Assembly (NCBI GenBank): GCA_022795575.1 | Contig: JAAWGY010000007.1 | Span: 1-23,701 of the forward strand | From: Angelakisella sp. | GTDB lineage: Bacteria; Bacillota; Clostridia; Oscillospirales; Ruminococcaceae | Length of the DNA stretch: 23,701 bases | Direction: 5' to 3' | Shown here: positions 6,791 through 13,822 of the stretch, in pieces | Layout: each line of letters begins with the position of its first letter | How positions within the stretch are numbered: the stretch's first letter is position 1 | The notes under the pieces: generated by a model | The model's input: only the letters and a program-made list of their open reading frames with translations | Databases searched by the model: none | Told to the model about the DNA's origin: nothing | Position numbers and translations under genes: made by a program

Positions 6791-7897
6791 ATGGCATCGA
6801 TTTATGAACGGAACGGCCTGCGCAGGGTGATCAATGCCAGCGGACGGATGACCGCCCTGGGGGTTTCCACCATCCATGACGAGACGGGGAAGGCCCTGGT
6901 GGAGGCCGCGCAGAATTATGTGGTGATTGATGAGCTTATCGACCGGGTGGGGGAGATGATCTGTCCCTTTACCGGCGCGGAGGGCAGCTGCCCCACCGCC
7001 AATACCTCGGCGGCTATCTGCCTTTCCATCGCCGCGGTGATGACCGGCCCCAACATCGACCTGGTGGAGCGGATCCCGGATACCCGGGGGCTGAAAAATG
7101 AGGTCATCATCCAGAAGGGGCACTGTGTCAACTATGGGGCCCCTGTTACACAGATGATCCGTACCGTGGGGGCGGTGCCGGTGGAGGTGGGCCACGCCAA
7201 TAAGGTGATTCCGGAGAATATCGCCGGGGCCATCACCGAAAGGACCGCCGCCCTCCTCTATGTCAAGAGCCACCACTGTGTCCAGAAGGGGATGGTGTCC
7301 ATTGAGGAGATGGTCGCCATCGCCCACAGCCACGGCCTGCCCCTGATTGTGGACGCCTCTGCGGAGGAGGACCTGCGGAAATACGTGGCCCTGGGGGCGG
7401 ATCTGGTCTGCTACAGCGGGGCCAAGGCCATCGAGGGGCCTACATCCGGCTTTATCACCGGGCGCAAGGACCTTACCGATGCCGCCAAGCTCCACTATAA
7501 GGGGATCGGCCGGCCGATGAAGGTGGGCAAGGAGAGCATGATGGGGCTGGTGAAGGCCCTGGAGCTCTACGAGGCCCGGGACCAGGAGGCCCATTGCAGG
7601 GAGCTGAACGCCGTTGTGGACCGGCTGGCCTCCCTGCTGGAGGGCCTGCCCCACATCCGGGTGGGGAAATCCACTGATGAGGCGGGGCGGAGCATCAGCC
7701 GGGTACGGGTAGATGTGCTGCCCGACTGCCCCCTTACCGCACAGCAGATCGGCGACCGGCTTAAGAGCGGCAACCCGGCGGTTTTTACCCGGGACCACTT
7801 CCTCAACGTCGGGACCATCTTCTTTGATCCCCGGCCCATGCTGCCGGGGGACGCCGAGGCCATCGCTGCCCGGATGAAGGAGATCCTAAAGGGATAA
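6791..7897 (+). CDS. dgaE: D-glucosaminate-6-phosphate ammonia-lyase family (DgaE), PLP enzyme
   Basis: A 368-residue PLP enzyme of the SelA-like (MJ0158/TIGR03576) family. The Schiff-base lysine is best placed at K212 in CYSGAKAIEGPTSGF, preceded by the cofactor-aspartate motif LPLIVDASAEEDLRKY. The N-terminal RRVINASGRMTALGVS is typical of this family. In Salmonella, DgaE converts D-glucosaminate-6-phosphate to 2-keto-3-deoxygluconate-6-phosphate plus ammonia. Here the next gene is the matching aldolase, 25 bases downstream. GAGGTG at 6777-6782 supports ATG 6791. Salmonella couples these enzymes to a mannose-type PTS; this cluster has the SFCGS/DUF4312/4311/4310 module instead. The exact substrate could differ from D-glucosaminate-6-phosphate. 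Confidence 0.88.
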   Translation: MASIYERNGLRRVINASGRMTALGVSTIHDETGKALVEAAQNYVVIDELIDRVGEMICPFTGAEGSCPTANTSAAICLSIAAVMTGPNIDLVERIPDTRGLKNEVIIQKGHCVNYGAPVTQMIRTVGAVPVEVGHANKVIPENIAGAITERTAALLYVKSHHCVQKGMVSIEEMVAIAHSHGLPLIVDASAEEDLRKYVALGADLVCYSGAKAIEGPTSGFITGRKDLTDAAKLHYKGIGRPMKVGKESMMGLVKALELYEARDQEAHCRELNAVVDRLASLLEGLPHIRVGKSTDEAGRSISRVRVDVLPDCPLTAQQIGDRLKSGNPAVFTRDHFLNVGTIFFDPRPMLPGDAEAIAARMKEILKG

Positions 7898-7922
7898 ATT
7901 CAGGAAAGGAGCACGTTTTACC

Positions 7923-8675
7923 ATGGGATTTGAACGACTGGATTTTTACAAGGGCAAGGTGATGATCAACCTTTTGGCCCGGGACCTGGACAACGCGGTG
8001 GCGGTATCGGAGGCGCTGGACGGCCACGTTCTGGTGGGGGTGCTCACCAAGAGCTACCCCACGGTGGAGGCCTGCGTGGCGGATGTAAAGGCGTACCTGC
8101 AAAAGCTAAAGAACGTCTCGGTGGGCCTGGGGGCGGGGGATCCCAAGCAGTGGAAGATGGTGGCGGAGGTAGCCGCACAGACTGACCCGGGCCACGCCAA
8201 CGAGGTGTTCACCGGGGCGATGTACTGCCAGGGGGCGCTGGCGGCGGCGGGCTGCACCCACACGGTGGTTAACTGCCTGATGAGCCCCACCGGCACGCCG
8301 GGCAAGGTGAAGATCTCTACCGGGCCGGTGAGCTGCCAAGGAAAGGACCTCATTGTGGACGTGGAGGACGCCATGGCGCTGATGCGCGACCTGGGGCTTC
8401 CCTCCATCAAGTACTACGACATCCACGGCACCGCCCACCTGGAGGAGCTGAAGGTGGTGGCGGCTGCGGCGGTCAAGGCGGGGATTCCCATCATGGAGCC
8501 TACCGGCGGCATCTCCCCTGATAACGTCCGGGAGATCGTCAAGATTTGCCACGATGCGGGGTGTCAGTATATCATCCCCCATATCTACACCTCTATCATC
8601 GATAAGGAGACTAAGCTGACCAGCGTGGAGCTGGCGGTTAAGTCCTTTGAGGAGGTCAAGGCGGCGATTGGCTAA
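7923..8675 (+). CDS. dgaF: 2-keto-3-deoxygluconate-6-phosphate aldolase family (DgaF)
   Basis: A 250-residue TIM-barrel protein of the EF_0839/TIGR03581 type (recalled). Notable stretches are LGAGDPKQWKMVAEVA, TGAMYCQGALAAAGC, the phosphate-site-like PTGGISPDNVREIV and IIPHIYTSIIDKETK. It is predicted to cleave 2-keto-3-deoxy-6-phosphogluconate to pyruvate and glyceraldehyde-3-phosphate, finishing the pathway begun by DgaE. AAAGGAG lies 9 bases before ATG 7923. It is the last gene of the cluster: an inverted copy of repeat A and a strong hairpin follow within 150 bases. I cannot pick the catalytic lysine with certainty. Confidence 0.86.
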   Translation: MGFERLDFYKGKVMINLLARDLDNAVAVSEALDGHVLVGVLTKSYPTVEACVADVKAYLQKLKNVSVGLGAGDPKQWKMVAEVAAQTDPGHANEVFTGAMYCQGALAAAGCTHTVVNCLMSPTGTPGKVKISTGPVSCQGKDLIVDVEDAMALMRDLGLPSIKYYDIHGTAHLEELKVVAAAAVKAGIPIMEPTGGISPDNVREIVKICHDAGCQYIIPHIYTSIIDKETKLTSVELAVKSFEEVKAAIG

Positions 8676-8694
8676 GGGGCCTGTCGCCCGTTAT

Positions 8695-8775
8695 GTGCCC
8701 GCCGGGGCTTCCCGGCCGCAGGTCCAGGGCCGCGCAGGCCCTGGTCGCCCGCCGCAGCGGGCGAAACTCCCCAGG
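8695..8775 (-). repeat. Serial-hairpin repeat, copy D (inverted copy of A)
   Basis: Reverse-complemented, this stretch aligns with 1-80 end to end (CCTGGGGAGTTTCG ... GCGGGCACA). Differences lie mostly as paired changes within the first hairpin (TCGCCCGC/GCGGGCGA here), which keep the stem. The second hairpin is CCAGGGCC/GGCCCTGG. It starts 20 bases after the dgaF stop. Confidence 0.75.
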
Positions 8776-8786
8776 ACGACTATAAC

Positions 8787-8830
8787 AACGGCAGGGCTTG
8801 TGTTTTTGGCACAGGCCCTGCCGTTCTGTT
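8787..8830 (+). terminator. Probable terminator after dgaF
   Basis: A 16 bp stem (AACGGCAGGGCTTGTG 8787-8802 with CACAGGCCCTGCCGTT 8810-8825, one G-U) around a T-rich loop, followed by the moderately T-rich CTGTTGT. It probably ends the catabolic transcript. The U-tract is imperfect. Confidence 0.6.
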
Positions 8831-9284
8831 GTAGGCCGTCAGGCCGCGGTTTTTTACTGCGGCGTTTGGGTGGGGATGGGGGCTATTGCGGGTTTTCGCC
8901 CTGCTGGCCAGGAAGCGCAAACCGCGGCCGGGGTTAGGTGTAGCCGCTTTCTCCCCAAAACAGCCCGCCGCGCGCCGTAGGCGCTGGAGGCGGGCGCATT
9001 TTGGGTCCACCGGCGTAAAAGCCTGTCCGTTCGCAGCTTATTTGTCCTTTTGCGAAAGGGGCTTGCTGTTTTTCTGCGTTGGGTTAGGTGGGGCAGACCT
9101 TTGGTTTTAGTGGCCTTTCTTAGGTAGTACGTAACTGAAAAGGTGCCTCCGGCGGATTTTGATTCCCTGCGGGGGTGTGCTGGGTGTTTTGTTTGTGCTC
9201 TGTTGCTCCATTTCGTTGTGGGAGCGCATTTTGGGCCCGCCGGCCCAAAACCCCGCCACCCCCAAAATCCCCGCCACCCGTTTG
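8831..9284. other. About 450 bp with no recognisable gene
   Basis: Several short open frames overlap here in all directions, but none has a convincing ribosome site, recognisable motif or consistent composition. Two copies of GCGCATTTTGGG (8994-9005, 9224-9235) occur. The second forms the left arm of a 9 bp hairpin, TTTTGGGCC/GGCCCAAAA (9229-9250). The base composition (T- and G-rich tracts) differs from the flanking genes. It may be a decayed gene or intergenic repeat remains. Confidence 0.45.
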
Positions 9285-9313
9285 TTGACATTCCTCCCGG
9301 GAAATACTACAAT
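9285..9313 (+). promoter_or_regulatory. Sigma-A promoter of the cobalamin operon
   Basis: A perfect -35 TTGACA (9285-9290) and a -10 TACAAT (9308-9313) are separated by exactly 17 bases, and the -10 is followed by AAAAGG. Transcription should begin near 9320, just ahead of the riboswitch. The nearest downstream gene is cbiD. Confidence 0.9.
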
Positions 9314-9324
9314 AAAAGGAAACA

Positions 9325-9500
9325 AACGAGCTGCGCCGCGGTGCCGCATTTGCGGCCCAAGAGGGAACACGGTGAAACCCCGTGACAGCCCCCGCTGCTG
9401 TAAGCCGGACAAACGGTCTGTACCCACTGGCGGTTGCTATGCCGGGAAGGGGACCGGGAGGAGGATGGCGAGTCAGAAGACCTGCCGCGGCCGCAGGAAC
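9325..9500 (+). promoter_or_regulatory. Cobalamin riboswitch
   Basis: Conserved core elements are readable in order: AGAGGGAACACGGTGAAACC (9360-9379), the GCCCCCGCTGCTGTAAG block (9388-9404), CCACTGG followed by GCCGGGAAGG (about 9424-9450), and the B12-box-like AGTCAGAAGACCTGCC (9471-9486). A closing stem is possible between CTGCGCCGCGG (9331-9341) and CCGCGGCCGCAG (9485-9496). It lies between a strong promoter and cbiD, so bound adenosyl- or other cobalamin should reduce operon expression. The class (AdoCbl or aquo/MeCbl) cannot be settled by eye. Confidence 0.95.
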
Positions 9501-9534
9501 ACGCAGGCTTTCCGGGCGGGAGAGCGGCGGAGAT

Positions 9535-9558
9535 CCCCGGGGAGCAGCTTCCCCGGGG
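9535..9558 (+). promoter_or_regulatory. Expression-platform hairpin
   Basis: A 9 bp perfect stem, CCCCGGGGA/TCCCCGGGG, around GCAGCT, between the riboswitch core and the terminator. It may be an antiterminator or anti-antiterminator arm. The pairing partner cannot be decided without folding. Confidence 0.5.
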
Positions 9559-9575
9559 TATCCGGCGTTTCCCAC

Positions 9576-9607
9576 AAAGAGAACCCGCGGGGCTCTCTTT
9601 TCTTTTT
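9576..9607 (+). terminator. Intrinsic terminator of the riboswitch
   Basis: The stem AAAGAGA (9576-9582) with TCTCTTT (9594-9600), with an inner CCC/GGG helix, runs into TTTTCTTTTT (9598-9607). It lies 15 bases before the cbiD start, so premature termination is the likely control mechanism. The downstream AGGTGAGGAGG ribosome site is outside the stem. Confidence 0.8.
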
Positions 9608-9622
9608 GGGAGGTGAGGAGGA

Positions 9623-10909
9623 ATGACGGACAGGCCCACAGAGGGAAAGCCCCTGCGCCGGGGCTGGACCACCGGCAGCTGCGCCGCTGCCGCCGCCCGT
9701 GCCGCCGCCCGGCTGCTCTTTGCCGGGGAGGCGGCGGAGGCGGTCCGGCTCCGGACGCCGGGGGGGGCCGTCCTCACCCTGCCGGTGGAGACGCTGGAGC
9801 GCCGGGGGGATACCGCCTCCTGCGGTGTCCGCAAGGACGCCGGGGACGACCCGGACGTCACCCACGGGCTGGTGGTCTTTGCCGACCTGTCGGTCCGGGA
9901 GCGGGGGGGAGAGGGGCTGCGGCTGACCCTGACCGGCGGGGAGGGGGTGGGCACCGTCACCCTGCCGGGGCTGGAGCAGCCGGTGGGGGAGGCGGCCATC
10001 AACCGGGTGCCCCGGCGGATGATCCAGGAGGGAATCCGGGAGGAGGCGGAGCGGGCCGGCTTTGCCGGGGCGGTGTTGGTGTCTGTCCGGGTTCCCGGGG
10101 GGGAGACGGCGGCGGAAAGGACCTTCAACCCCCGGCTGGGCATTGTGGGGGGGATCTCCATCCTGGGCACCACCGGTATTGTGGAGCCCATGAGCGAAAG
10201 CGCCTTTACCGCCACCATCCGGGCGGAGCTCTCGGTGCTGGCGGCGGCAGGGGAGCAGGGGGTGATCCTGACCCCGGGGAACTACGGCCGGGACTTTTTG
10301 CGGGAGATGGAGGCGGTGCCGGACCGGCTGGCGGTAAAGTGCGGCAACTTTTTGGGGGAGGCCCTGGGGATGGCGGCGGAGCTGGGCTTTCGCCGGGTGC
10401 TGATAGCAGGGCACCTGGGCAAGCTGGTAAAGCTGGCCGGGGGGATGCTGAACACCCACTCCCGGTACGGGGACTGCCGGATGGAGCTGCTCTGCGCCCA
10501 CGCCGCCCTTGCGGGGGCGGGGCAGGAGGTGGCCCGGGGGGTGATGGCCTCCGCCACCACCGTCCAGGGGGCGGGGGTGCTGGCAGAGGCGGGGCTGCTG
10601 GAGGCCACCATGGCCTCCCTTGCGGCAAGGATCGAGGAGACGGTATCCCGCCGGGCGGGCCCCGGGGTGGCGGCGGGGGTGATGGCCTACCTGCCGGGGG
10701 CGGGGGTGGTGCTGGCTACCTCCCGGGCCCCGGCGCTGCTGGCGGAGCTTTGCGGGGGCGTGCCCCGAAAGACGGGGTGCCCGGATTTTTCCCAGGGGGA
10801 TTGCAAGGAGAAAAGCGCAGAAAATCCCAGCATTTTCGACCCGGCCAAGCACCCTTCCGGGTGTAGTGGCTTTTGGGACACGCCCAAGGAAGAGGAGGAA
10901 GGACGATGA
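9623..10909 (+). CDS. cbiD: CbiD, cobalt-precorrin-5B C1-methyltransferase, with repeat-encoded tail
   Basis: A 428-residue protein. The N-terminal GWTTGSCAAAAARAA and central GIVGGISILGTTGIVEPMSE and GHLGKLVKLAGGMLNTHS are CbiD signatures. It methylates C1 during anaerobic corrin ring synthesis, using SAM. First gene after the riboswitch; AGGTGAGGAGG precedes ATG 9623. CbiD is usually about 360-380 residues, and the family-like sequence stops near residue 377 (APALLAELCGG). The last 50 or so residues (RKTGCPDFSQG...) coincide with a 130 bp palindromic repeat at 10756-10885 and look unrelated to CbiD. The enzyme is probably still active, with an added cysteine-containing tail. Confidence 0.93.
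   Translation: MTDRPTEGKPLRRGWTTGSCAAAAARAAARLLFAGEAAEAVRLRTPGGAVLTLPVETLERRGDTASCGVRKDAGDDPDVTHGLVVFADLSVRERGGEGLRLTLTGGEGVGTVTLPGLEQPVGEAAINRVPRRMIQEGIREEAERAGFAGAVLVSVRVPGGETAAERTFNPRLGIVGGISILGTTGIVEPMSESAFTATIRAELSVLAAAGEQGVILTPGNYGRDFLREMEAVPDRLAVKCGNFLGEALGMAAELGFRRVLIAGHLGKLVKLAGGMLNTHSRYGDCRMELLCAHAALAGAGQEVARGVMASATTVQGAGVLAEAGLLEATMASLAARIEETVSRRAGPGVAAGVMAYLPGAGVVLATSRAPALLAELCGGVPRKTGCPDFSQGDCKEKSAENPSIFDPAKHPSGCSGFWDTPKEEEEGR
10756..10885. repeat. Palindromic repeat inserted in the 3' end of cbiD
   Basis: The ends are inverted repeats: GGGCGTGCCCCGAAAG at the left, and, on the opposite strand from the right end, GGGCGTGTCCCAAAAG. Both arms continue, after a variable stretch, with CCCGGA. 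Inner hairpins include CCCCG/CGGGG around AAAGA and CACCC/GGGTG around TTCC. It is read through in frame as the C-terminus of CbiD and ends 20 bases before the cbiL start. Confidence 0.65.
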
Positions 10910-11601
10910 GCCAAACAGGTAAGCTTTACGGTGTGGGGGTGGGACCCGGGGACCCGGGGCTCCTCACCCTGCGGGCGGCGGAGGTGATCCGGGACTGCCC
11001 GGTGCTGGCGGTGCCGGTCTCCGGCGGGGAGCGGCAGCTGGCCCTGGAGATCGTCCGGCAGGCGGTGCCGGAGGCGGCGGCAAAGGAGCTGCTGCGGCTG
11101 GACTTCCCCATGGTCCACGACAGGGCCCGCCTTCGCCAAAGCCACGACCAGGCCGCCGCCCGGGTGATGGCGGTGCTGGATACCGGGCGGGACGTGGCGA
11201 TGCTGAGCCTGGGGGACCCCTCCCTCTACGCCACCTACAGCCCCATCCAGGAGCGGGTGCTGGCGGCGGGGTATCAGGCTGTCACCATCCCCGGGGTGCC
11301 CAGCTTCTGCGCCGTGGCGGCCCGGCTGAACATGAGCCTGACAAGGCCCCACCTGCCGGTGCACATCATCCCGGGGGGATACCCCGGGGTGGAGGAGGCG
11401 CTGAAGGCCCCCGGAACCAAGGTGCTGATGAAGGCGGGCAAGGAGGCGGCCCGGGTGGCCGGGCTGCTCAGGGACCGTCCCCACGCCGCCCGGATGGTGA
11501 GCGACTGCGGCCTGCCCACCGAGGAGGTCTGGGAGGACCTTTCCCGGGTGGAGGGGCAGCGGAGCTACTTTTCCACCATCCTGATCCGGGAGGAGGGGTG
11601 A
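10906..11601 (+). CDS. cbiL: CbiL, cobalt-precorrin-2 C20-methyltransferase
   Basis: A 231-residue tetrapyrrole methylase. GVGVGPGDPGLLTLRA at the N-terminus is the SAM-binding loop of the uroporphyrinogen/precorrin methylase fold. LSLGDPSLYATYSPIQERV and IPGVPSFCAVAARL are typical of the C20 enzyme (CbiL/CobI). The start at 10906 makes an ATGA overlap with the cbiD stop and follows AGAGGAGGAAGG; the open frame begins 33 bases earlier without a ribosome site. It acts early in ring contraction, before CbiH. Confidence 0.93.
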   Translation: MSQTGKLYGVGVGPGDPGLLTLRAAEVIRDCPVLAVPVSGGERQLALEIVRQAVPEAAAKELLRLDFPMVHDRARLRQSHDQAAARVMAVLDTGRDVAMLSLGDPSLYATYSPIQERVLAAGYQAVTIPGVPSFCAVAARLNMSLTRPHLPVHIIPGGYPGVEEALKAPGTKVLMKAGKEAARVAGLLRDRPHAARMVSDCGLPTEEVWEDLSRVEGQRSYFSTILIREEG

Positions 11602-11602
11602 A

Positions 11603-12361
11603 ATGGTACACATCGTAGGGGCGGGCTGCGGCGCCGCCGACCTGATCACGGTGCGGGGCGCGGGGCTGCTGGCAAGGGCGGACCAGGTCATCTACGCCGG
11701 CAGCCTGGTGAACCCGGAGCTGCTAAACTACACCCGCTCCGGCACCCCCTGCCACGACAGCGCCCGCCTCACCCTGGAGGAGGTACTGGCCCTCATCGAG
11801 GCGGGGGAGCGCAGGGGCTGGACCACCGTGCGGCTCCACACCGGGGACCCCTCCCTTTACGGGGCCATCCGGGAGCAGATGGACGCCATGAGGGAGCGGG
11901 GCATCCCCTTTGACGTCACCCCGGGGGTATCCAGCCTTTGCGGGGCGGCGGCGGCGCTGCCGGCGGAATACACCCTGCCCGGGGTGAGCCAAAGCCTCAT
12001 CATCACCCGGATGGCGGGGCGTACCCCGGTGCCGGAGGGGGAGGCCCTTTGCCGCCTTGCCGCTCACGGGGCAAGCATGGCGCTGTTTTTAAGCGCCGGG
12101 ATGCTCCGGCAGGTGGCAGAGGAGCTGCTGGCAGGGGGGGCCTACCGCCCGGACACCCCAGCGGCCATCGTCTATAAGGCCAGCTGGCCGGAGGAGGCGG
12201 TGTACCGCTGCACAGTATCCACCCTGGAGGAGACCGCCCGGGCGGAGGGCATCACCCAAACGGCGCTGATTTTGGTGGGGGATTTCCTGGGGGATGACTA
12301 CCGCCGCAGCGCGCTGTACCACCCGGACTTTTCCCACGGCTTCCGGACCAAAAAGGAGTGA
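11603..12361 (+). CDS. cbiF: CbiF, cobalt-precorrin-4 C11-methyltransferase
   Basis: A 252-residue tetrapyrrole methylase. It begins MVHIVGAGCGAADLITVRG, with YAGSLVNPELL, LHTGDPSLYGAIREQMDAM and TPGVSSLCGAAAALPAEYTLP, all characteristic of CbiF/CobM. It adds the C11 methyl group to cobalt-precorrin-4 and supplies cobalt-precorrin-5A to CbiG, the next gene. It starts two bases after the cbiL stop, with GGAGGGG inside the end of cbiL as ribosome site. Confidence 0.95.
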   Translation: MVHIVGAGCGAADLITVRGAGLLARADQVIYAGSLVNPELLNYTRSGTPCHDSARLTLEEVLALIEAGERRGWTTVRLHTGDPSLYGAIREQMDAMRERGIPFDVTPGVSSLCGAAAALPAEYTLPGVSQSLIITRMAGRTPVPEGEALCRLAAHGASMALFLSAGMLRQVAEELLAGGAYRPDTPAAIVYKASWPEEAVYRCTVSTLEETARAEGITQTALILVGDFLGDDYRRSALYHPDFSHGFRTKKE

Positions 12362-12366
12362 AGAGG

Positions 12367-13425
12367 ATGGAGCTGCGGATCATCGCCTTTACCCCCCGGG
12401 GCGCCCTGCTGGCCCGGGAGCTTTCGGCGGGGCTGGAGGCGCTGGGCCACCGCTGCGCCGCCTGCTCCTTCCGCGCCTTCCCGGGGGCGGACGGCAGGGA
12501 GGCCCTCCCCGCCCTGGAGCGGCAGAGCCTTTCCCAGTGGACCGGCGCCGCCTTCCGGGAGGCAGAGGGGCTGATCTTTGTTTCGGCCTGCGGCATCGCC
12601 GTACGGGCTATGGCTCCTTACCTCCAAAGCAAGCACGCCGACCCCGGGGTGGTGGCGGTGGACGAGGGGGGGCGGTTTGCGGTGCCCCTCCTCTCCGGCC
12701 ACACCGGGGGGGCCAACCGGCTGGCCCGGCAGATTGCCGCCATCACCGGGGGGGTGGCGGCAGTGACCACCGCCACCGACGGCGCGGGGCTGCTGGCCAT
12801 CGACGACTGGGCGGCAGAAAACGGCTGGCGGCTGGAGGAGCCGGACCGGGTAAAGGCCATCTCCGCCGCCCTGCTGGCGGGAGGGCGGGTGTCCTTTCGC
12901 AGCGACTTCCCGGTCCGGGGGCCGCTGCCCCGGGGGTATCTGCCGGGGGAGCGCGCCCCAAGGCTGTGGTTCACCATGAGCAGCGCCCCGGCAGGGGAGG
13001 CCCTGAAGGTGCTGCCCCCCGCCCTTTGGGTGGGGATCGGCTGCCGGAGGGGGGCCCCGCCGGAGCAGATCGCCGCCGCCGTGGAGGCCGCCCTGGCGGC
13101 GGGGGGGTTCTCTCCCCTGTCGGTGGCGGGGGCGGCCACCATCCACCGCAAGCGGGACGAGCCTGGGCTGCTGGAATACTGCCGCCGGATGGGCTGGCCG
13201 CTGCAAAGCTTTTCCCCGGAGGAGCTGGCGGCGGTGCCGGGGCGCTTTTCCGCCTCCCCCTTTGTCCGGGAGGTAACAGGGGTGGATAACGTCTGCGAGC
13301 GCGCCGCGGTGCTGGCCGGGGGCGGGCGGCTGGCGGTGGGCAAGACGGTACGGGACGGCGCCACCGCCGCTATCGCCGCCGGGGAGGTTCTCCTGCGGCT
13401 GGAGAAAAAGGAGGAGACAGGATGA
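12367..13425 (+). CDS. cbiG: CbiG, cobalt-precorrin-5A hydrolase
   Basis: A 352-residue protein with all three CbiG parts. An N-terminal domain includes FVSACGIAVRAMAPYL, a central block carries the family signature LSGHTGGANRLARQIA...VTTATD, and a C-terminal domain has VGIGCRRGAPPEQI and GVDNVCERAAVLAG. It opens the delta-lactone and releases acetaldehyde in the anaerobic pathway. I place the start at ATG 12367, 8 bases after AAAGGAG. A GTG at 12358 overlapping the cbiF stop is possible, but its ribosome site would overlap the start codon. Confidence 0.93.
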   Translation: MELRIIAFTPRGALLARELSAGLEALGHRCAACSFRAFPGADGREALPALERQSLSQWTGAAFREAEGLIFVSACGIAVRAMAPYLQSKHADPGVVAVDEGGRFAVPLLSGHTGGANRLARQIAAITGGVAAVTTATDGAGLLAIDDWAAENGWRLEEPDRVKAISAALLAGGRVSFRSDFPVRGPLPRGYLPGERAPRLWFTMSSAPAGEALKVLPPALWVGIGCRRGAPPEQIAAAVEAALAAGGFSPLSVAGAATIHRKRDEPGLLEYCRRMGWPLQSFSPEELAAVPGRFSASPFVREVTGVDNVCERAAVLAGGGRLAVGKTVRDGATAAIAAGEVLLRLEKKEETG

Positions 13426-13808
13426 GACAGGAATGGGAGGCGCTGTACCAGGCGGCGCTGGCGGTGGCAAAGCCCAAAAAGCTTTCGGAACAGATGGAGG
13501 CCGGATGGGTGGGGGCGGCGGTGCTTGGCGCCGGGGGACGGATCTACACCGGGGTTTGCATCGACACCGACTGCTCCCTGGGCTTTTGTGCCGAGCGGGC
13601 TGCTCTTGCCGCCATGTTCACCGCCGGGGAGTACCGGGCCCAAAGAGTCTGCGCCGTTGCTGCCGACGGCCGGGTGCTGTCCCCCTGCGGCGCCTGCCGG
13701 GAGTTTATGATGCAGCTGGGGGAGGGGGCCGGGGAGATTGAGGTGCTGTTGGACAGAGAGGGCCGGACGGCGGCGCTCCGGGAGCTGATGCCCGAGGCGT
13801 GGCGCTGA
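13422..13808 (+). CDS. Cytidine-deaminase-like zinc enzyme inside the cob operon
   Basis: A 128-residue protein of the cytidine deaminase fold. Zinc ligands C56, C89 and C92 and catalytic E58 are readable in GFCAERAAL and PCGACREF. True cytidine deaminases have an Asn-x-Glu pair before the first ligand that holds the ribose; here the aligned residues read CID (46-48). The substrate may therefore not be cytidine, and blasticidin-S-deaminase-like relatives are an alternative. It overlaps the cbiG stop by ATGA and is followed after 14 bases by cbiH, so it is firmly embedded in the operon. No step of cobalamin synthesis is known to need it. Confidence 0.87.
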   Translation: MRQEWEALYQAALAVAKPKKLSEQMEAGWVGAAVLGAGGRIYTGVCIDTDCSLGFCAERAALAAMFTAGEYRAQRVCAVAADGRVLSPCGACREFMMQLGEGAGEIEVLLDREGRTAALRELMPEAWR

Positions 13809-13822
13809 AGGGAGCGGATAGA

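Noticed and set aside
8798..9110. Small genes between dgaF and the riboswitch
   Set aside because: The overlapping frames lack ribosome sites and motifs and run through hairpins and repeats.
9382..10866. 494-codon + strand frame across the riboswitch and cbiD
   Set aside because: It starts inside the riboswitch core and gives a Gly/Ala/Pro/Arg-rich shadow of cbiD.
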